Part shown: positions 58,768 through 64,000 of the stretch, piece by piece
Numbering within the stretch: the stretch's first letter is position 1
Layout of the letters: each line of letters begins with the position of its first letter
Origin: Silvimonas amylolytica
GTDB lineage: Bacteria; Pseudomonadota; Gammaproteobacteria; Burkholderiales; Chitinibacteraceae
DNA: 64,000 nucleotides
Reading direction: 5' to 3'
NCBI RefSeq assembly: GCF_014645555.1
Contig: NZ_BMLY01000004.1
Span: 1 to 64,000 of the forward strand
The notes under the pieces: generated by a model
Told to the model about the DNA's origin: nothing
What the model saw: the letters and a program-made list of their open reading frames with translations, nothing else
Database searches by the model: none
Made by a program: the position numbers and the translations under genes

Positions 58768-59272
58768 ATTTCGATTCAGACTTCGGTTTGCGCTGGTACA
58801 TCAGCAACAAATTGGAAAGCGGCGTCCAGATCAGCGCAGACAGGAAGCAGCCGGCAAAATAACCCCAACCCACAAACGGGCTGCCCAGCGCCAGCCGGAT
58901 CAACACCATCAAGAGCTGGGAAAGCAGCAAAAAGCCCAGCGCCACAAACGCCTGCTGCCAGAACGGGAACACGTTGAGCTGACGCTGGCGGGCCAGCGTC
59001 AGGTAGGCAATCACGCTATAGGCAAACGCATGTTGCCCCAGCACGTTGCCATCTCCCACATCCATCAGAATGCCCAGCACAAACGCCCAGCCCACACCCA
59101 CGCGGCGCGGCTGGTTCAGTGTCCAGTACACGATGAAGAGGGCGACAAAGTCAGGTGTGAAGTTGGCCAGCCCAACTTGCCATGGCAAGAGGTTGACCAC
59201 CAGCGCCAACATGAAGGTAAAGAAAATGAGCGTACCGCGAACTGGCCGCAACAACTGGCTGGATACCGGCAT
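58757..59272 (-). CDS. mreD: Rod shape-determining protein MreD
   Basis: 171 aa, five hydrophobic helices, with the family pattern PDFVALFIVYWTLNQPRRVG, then LGILMDVGDGNVLGQHAF. The start at 59272 shares bases with the mreC stop (TAATG); the reading to 59401 lies in mreC. Confidence 0.95.
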   Translation of the reverse strand: MPVSSQLLRPVRGTLIFFTFMLALVVNLLPWQVGLANFTPDFVALFIVYWTLNQPRRVGVGWAFVLGILMDVGDGNVLGQHAFAYSVIAYLTLARQRQLNVFPFWQQAFVALGFLLLSQLLMVLIRLALGSPFVGWGYFAGCFLSALIWTPLSNLLLMYQRKPKSESKYES

Positions 59273-60171
59273 TAGCGTCCCCGTTTCTTTTTGTTGGTTT
59301 CTGGCGCGGTTTGCGGCTCGGCCGGGTAGGGCGCCAACGGTCGCGGCGGCTCCAGCACCAGCAAGAAGCGGTGCTGATCCACCTGTGCGACCGGGGCACA
59401 CACAATGTGGGCGAACGCGCTGCTGGAGGAGCGATCAACCCGTTGTACCCTGGCGACGGGCAAGCCAGCGGGGTAAATGCCATCGATGCCAGAGGTCACC
59501 AGGACGTCGCCATTCTGGATATCCACATTAGGTGCCATATTGCGCACTTCCAGCGGTTGATTGCGACCCATGCCATAGACCACGGCACGCAACTGATTAC
59601 GCTGAACCATGACCGGCACCATTTGATCCCGATCGCTGATCAAGCGCACTTCAGACGTCAGGGGCTGTACGCGGATGACCTGACCGATGACACCGATGGT
59701 GTCGATCACGGCCTGTCCTGGCAGGATGCCTGCGGCCTGGCCGCGGTCAACGATCAGCTTGGCGGTGAATGGATCGCGCCCGTTGTACAGCACTTCAACC
59801 AGTTGGGATGGATTGCCAAAAGACGACTGGCGTTCAGTCAGTTGCCGCAGATGTGCGTTTTCGGCTTCCAGCGCATGCATCTTCATGGCCTGGGCCTGGG
59901 CGACCAACTGGGCATCGTTCAGCTTGCGGTTTTCAGCCAGCAGATCGGCCTGACGGGAGAGGAAATTGCTGGCATTGCGAGCAGCCTCAAAAGGCGTAGT
60001 CGCCAGCCATTGCAAGGGGTAGAGCACCACGGAAACCTCTTCGCGCACCTTGCCCAGCATCTGGAAGCGGGCATCAGCCACCACCAGCGAGAGCGAGAGT
60101 GCCGAAAAGATCAAAAGCCGCGTCAGCGGCTTTGGGCCTTGCTTGAAAAAGGCAGGTTGAGTTGCTTGCAT
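59272..60171 (-). CDS. mreC: Cell shape-determining protein MreC
   Basis: 299 aa. One N-terminal helix (about 20-32), a coiled-coil stretch (about 70-100) and the periplasmic double beta-barrel with ILPGQAVIDTIGVIGQV and DVLVTSGIDGIYPAGLPVA. A low-complexity charged tail ends it. It links MreB to the wall synthases. Confidence 0.96.
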   Translation of the reverse strand: MQATQPAFFKQGPKPLTRLLIFSALSLSLVVADARFQMLGKVREEVSVVLYPLQWLATTPFEAARNASNFLSRQADLLAENRKLNDAQLVAQAQAMKMHALEAENAHLRQLTERQSSFGNPSQLVEVLYNGRDPFTAKLIVDRGQAAGILPGQAVIDTIGVIGQVIRVQPLTSEVRLISDRDQMVPVMVQRNQLRAVVYGMGRNQPLEVRNMAPNVDIQNGDVLVTSGIDGIYPAGLPVARVQRVDRSSSSAFAHIVCAPVAQVDQHRFLLVLEPPRPLAPYPAEPQTAPETNKKKRGR

Positions 60172-60268
60172 CGTGTCGCCGTTGCGACGAGAACCAACAA
60201 GCAGGCCGATTGCTTATGCTACCGGCCCGCTGCTTTTCCCGGGGTGAGAAACAGTAATCCTGCGTCTG

Positions 60269-61324
<1,056 letters not shown>

Positions 61325-61574
61325 TCAATCAATAATCGGGTCGGGTAAGAAAAGGGTGCCTGCCCTTGTGGCAGACAACCGCGAATTTTTATGCGTTTCC
61401 GGCATGTTTCACCGGCAAAAGTTCCGGATTTCTACGTAAAACCTGCCGTCAACATCACGTTTGCGGGCGTTTTCCATGCCGCTGTCAAGTGGCGTTTTCG
61501 CAAGGCCCGCACGCTTCGGTGAATCAAGGGCGGTATGATACCCTATCCCGTTGATGTTAATGAAGGCTAATACC

Positions 61575-61862
61575 ATGTCCCTTTCGCTGGATGACGTAAG
61601 GCGCATCGCCCGGCTGGCGCGCGTGGCCGTGACGGATGACGAGGCGCAGGCAACGCAGACGCAGCTTAACCGTATCCTCGGGCTGATCGAAGAGATGCGC
61701 GCCATAGATACGAGCGGTATCGAACCCATGGCCCATGCCCAGGACGTTCATCTGCGCCTGAGAGAAGATGTGGTGACCGCAACGGACCGCCGGGAGGCGT
61801 TCCAGAGCGTGGCGCCCGAAAAGGAAAACGGCCTCTATCTGGTTCCAAAGGTGATTGAATGA
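61575..61862 (+). CDS. gatC: Asp-tRNA(Asn)/Glu-tRNA(Gln) amidotransferase subunit C
   Basis: 95 aa. Conserved [33 protein letters not shown] and LREDVV. Clamp for the A and B subunits of the transamidosome. The start at 61575 has GAAGG 9-13 bases upstream; a longer reading from 61551 is less likely. The stop overlaps the gmhA start by ATGA. Confidence 0.95.
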   Translation: MSLSLDDVRRIARLARVAVTDDEAQATQTQLNRILGLIEEMRAIDTSGIEPMAHAQDVHLRLREDVVTATDRREAFQSVAPEKENGLYLVPKVIE

Positions 61863-62443
61863 GCGTCGATCGCGTAGCGCAGCATTTCAACGAAGCCGCG
61901 CAGGTGCTGGCCAAAGTGAGTGCAGACCAGCAATTGCTGGCCGCCATTGATGCTGCTGGCAGCTTGCTGGTCGAGACCTTCAAGGCTGGCAACAAGGTGA
62001 TTTCTTGCGGCAATGGTGGCTCGCACTGCGATTCCATGCATTTCGCCGAAGAATTGTCCGGTCGTTACCGGGGTGACCGTCCTGCGCTGCCTGCCATGGC
62101 GGTGGCTGATCCGTCGCACATTACCTGCGTGGCGAATGATTACGGCTTCAATGAAATCTACTCACGTTATGTCGCGGCATTCGGCAAGGCAGGCGATGTG
62201 CTCGTTGGCATTACTACCAGCGGTAATTCGGCCAACGTTATCCGTGCCGTGGAAGAAGCCAAAGCGCGCGGGATGAAGACCATCCTCTTGATGGGTAAGG
62301 ATGGCGGCAAGCTCAAAGGTGTGGCTGATGTCGAGATCATCGTGCCGCATTTCGGGTTTGCAGATCGCATCCAGGAAATCCACATCAAAGTGATCCATAC
62401 ACTGATCGACCTCGTTGAGGTTGGTATGGGTTACGCTGATTGA
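61859..62443 (+). CDS. gmhA: Phosphoheptose (sedoheptulose-7-phosphate) isomerase
   Basis: 194 aa SIS-domain enzyme, first step of ADP-heptose synthesis. [28 protein letters not shown] and the zinc-site helix [13 protein letters not shown] are those of GmhA and not of the related DiaA. It overlaps gatC by four bases and is followed after 156 bp by gatA, so it lies inside what is normally an unbroken gatCA(B) unit. Confidence 0.95.
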   Translation: MSVDRVAQHFNEAAQVLAKVSADQQLLAAIDAAGSLLVETFKAGNKVISCGNGGSHCDSMHFAEELSGRYRGDRPALPAMAVADPSHITCVANDYGFNEIYSRYVAAFGKAGDVLVGITTSGNSANVIRAVEEAKARGMKTILLMGKDGGKLKGVADVEIIVPHFGFADRIQEIHIKVIHTLIDLVEVGMGYAD

Positions 62444-62599
62444 ACGCAGTCCATCGGAGGGCACTGATTTTGTGGCTTCCAGAGGCTTCAATCCTGACGT
62501 TCAAGTGGTTGGATTTTCAGATTTCTCCGGGGTCGTTTGCATAAAAACGGCCATGGTTGCCGATTGATTCCAGAGTTCGTTCACAGGAACAACGACAAA

Positions 62600-64000
62600 T
62601 GGTTGAAAAAAGTATCAAACAACTGGCTGCAGCACTGACAGCCGGTGAGTTTTCTGCGGTCGAACTGGCCAGCGAATACCTCCAGCGTGCCAAAGCACAT
62701 AATGGTGTTCTGAACGCCTTCATCACCATCGATGAAGATAAAACGCTGCTTGAAGCCAGGGCTGCGGATGCGCTGCGTGCGGCAGGCAACGCCGGCCCGC
62801 TGACGGGTATCCCGCTGGCGCACAAGGACATCTTCTGTCAGGAAGGCTGGCGCACCACGTGTGGCTCGAAAATGCTCGAGAGCTTCATTGCCCCGTATTC
62901 GGCGCATGTGGTTGAGCAATGCCGCAAGGCCGGGCTGGTGACGTTGGGTCGCACCAATATGGATGAGTTCGCCATGGGCTCTTCCAACGAGAACAGTTTT
63001 TACGGTGCCGTGAAAAACCCGTGGGACAAGCTGGCTGTGCCGGGTGGCTCGTCAGGTGGCTCTGCTGCTGCAGTTGCAGCCCGTCTGGCCCCGATTGCAA
63101 CCGCCACCGATACCGGCGGTTCCATTCGTCAGCCCGCAGCATTCTGCGGTGTCACCGGGATCAAGCCGACCTACGGCGTCGTCAGCCGTTTTGGCATGAT
63201 CGCCTATGCCAGCTCGCTGGATCAGGGCGGCCCGATCGGCAAGAGCGCAGAAGATTGCGCCTTGTTGCTCAATGTCATGGCCGGGTTTGATGAACGCGAT
63301 GCCACCAGCCTGCAGCGGGACAAAGAAGACTACACCCGTGATCTGAATCAGCCGCTCAAGGGCCTGAAGATCGGTCTGCCCAAGGAGTATTTTGCCGAAG
63401 GACTGAATGCAGAAGTGGCCAGTGCCATTGACGCCGCCATCGCTGAGTACAAAAAACTGGGCGCACAAGTGGTCGAAATCAGCCTGCCGAACACGCGCGT
63501 GGCCATTCCGTCCTACTACGTGATCGCTCCGGCCGAAGCATCCAGTAACCTGAGCCGCTTTGACGGCGTGCGTTATGGCCACCGTGCGGCCGAATACAGC
63601 GGTCTTGCCGACATGTACGAAAAGACTCGCGCGCAAGGTTTTGGCTGGGAAGTCAAACGCCGTATTTTGACCGGCACCTACGTACTGAGCCACGGTTACT
63701 ACGACGCCTACTACCTGCAAGCGCAGAAAGTGCGTCGTCTGCTCGCTGAAGATTTTCAGCGTGGTCTGGCGCAATGCGACGTCATCGCCGCACCGGTCGC
63801 TCCGACCGCGGCCTGGAACATTGGCGAAAAGAACGATGACCCGGTGGCGATGTATCTGGAAGACATCTACACCCTGGGCGTGAACCTGGCCGGATTGCCG
63901 GGTCTATCCCACCCTGTAGGGTTTGCGAAGAATGGTCGCCCGATCGGCATGCAACTGATTGGCAACTACTTTGCCGAAGCAAAGCTGTTGAATGCCGCGC
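62600..64000 (+). CDS. gatA: Asp-tRNA(Asn)/Glu-tRNA(Gln) amidotransferase subunit A, 3' end outside the window
   Basis: 467 codons are visible and the frame stays open to the window end. Amidase-signature hydrolase that releases ammonia from Gln. Catalytic residues: Lys in LAHKDIF, Ser in [13 protein letters not shown] and the nucleophile Ser in [17 protein letters not shown] lies 9-13 bases before the ATG at 62600. Family length is about 485, so only about 20 residues are missing. gatB is expected next. Confidence 0.95.

Overview
The window reads as ordinary chromosome from a Gram-negative betaproteobacterium, most likely of the Neisseriales (Chitinibacteraceae/Chromobacteriaceae-like). The evidence is a complete bo3-type ubiquinol oxidase operon, an Rsx/Rnf operon, mre/mrd cell-shape genes in betaproteobacterial order, ADP-heptose (LPS core) genes, two pirins, a GH18 chitinase-like protein and a secreted GH64 beta-1,3-glucanase. 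The taxonomic placement is inference; no rRNA lies in the window. Coding density is high and GC content looks uniformly high, except for two AT-richer intergenic stretches (about 15.5-16.0 kb and 18.0-18.8 kb).

Layout. 0-8.6 kb: cardiolipin synthase; a tight group of a diiron ferritin-like protein, RfaE2 and an MscS channel; a fatty-acid desaturase; RidA; a GH18 enzyme without signal peptide; a bile-acid-symporter-family transporter. 8.6-15.5 kb: exonuclease I, two pirins with a divergent LysR regulator and a well-formed candidate operator, a tyrosine phosphatase, a DUF2164 protein and an acyltransferase. 16-18 kb: secreted GH64 glucanase with two CBM56-like modules and a Pro/Thr repeat linker. 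18.8-23.7 kb: cyoABCDE. 24 kb: tRNA-Pro/Arg/His on the minus strand with their own promoter and terminator. 24.4-33.1 kb: folD, pyrD, rsxABCDGE and a cidA/lrgB-like pair that may share the rsx transcript.

33-51.5 kb: a SprA-like protein lacking the protease motif; trmO, a patatin-like lipoprotein and recG; a PhnD-like binding protein; a tautomerase; an imelysin-family protein; a small membrane protein coupled to a cell-wall amidase; proS; an exonuclease/GIY-YIG fusion; a PAS-GGDEF-EAL protein; two tandem tiny lipoproteins; a PIG-L deacetylase; a DUF475 (TerC-like) membrane protein; a PfkB-family sugar kinase. 51.5-64 kb: a second, larger GGDEF-EAL protein, then rlpA, rodA, mrdA, mreD, mreC and mreB on the minus strand, and divergently gatC, gmhA and the start of gatA, which runs off the window.

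Functional themes are respiration and electron flow (cyo, rsx), envelope and cell shape (mre/mrd/rlpA, cls, amidase, heptose genes, cidA/lrgB), c-di-GMP signalling and polysaccharide degradation. I found no CRISPR array, complete insertion sequence, prophage or obvious defence island. The best leads are modest: gmhA wedged between gatC and gatA, the SprA-like pseudo-protease, the LysR-pirin operator geometry, two overlooked tiny lipoproteins, and the unexplained low-GC gap before cyoA.
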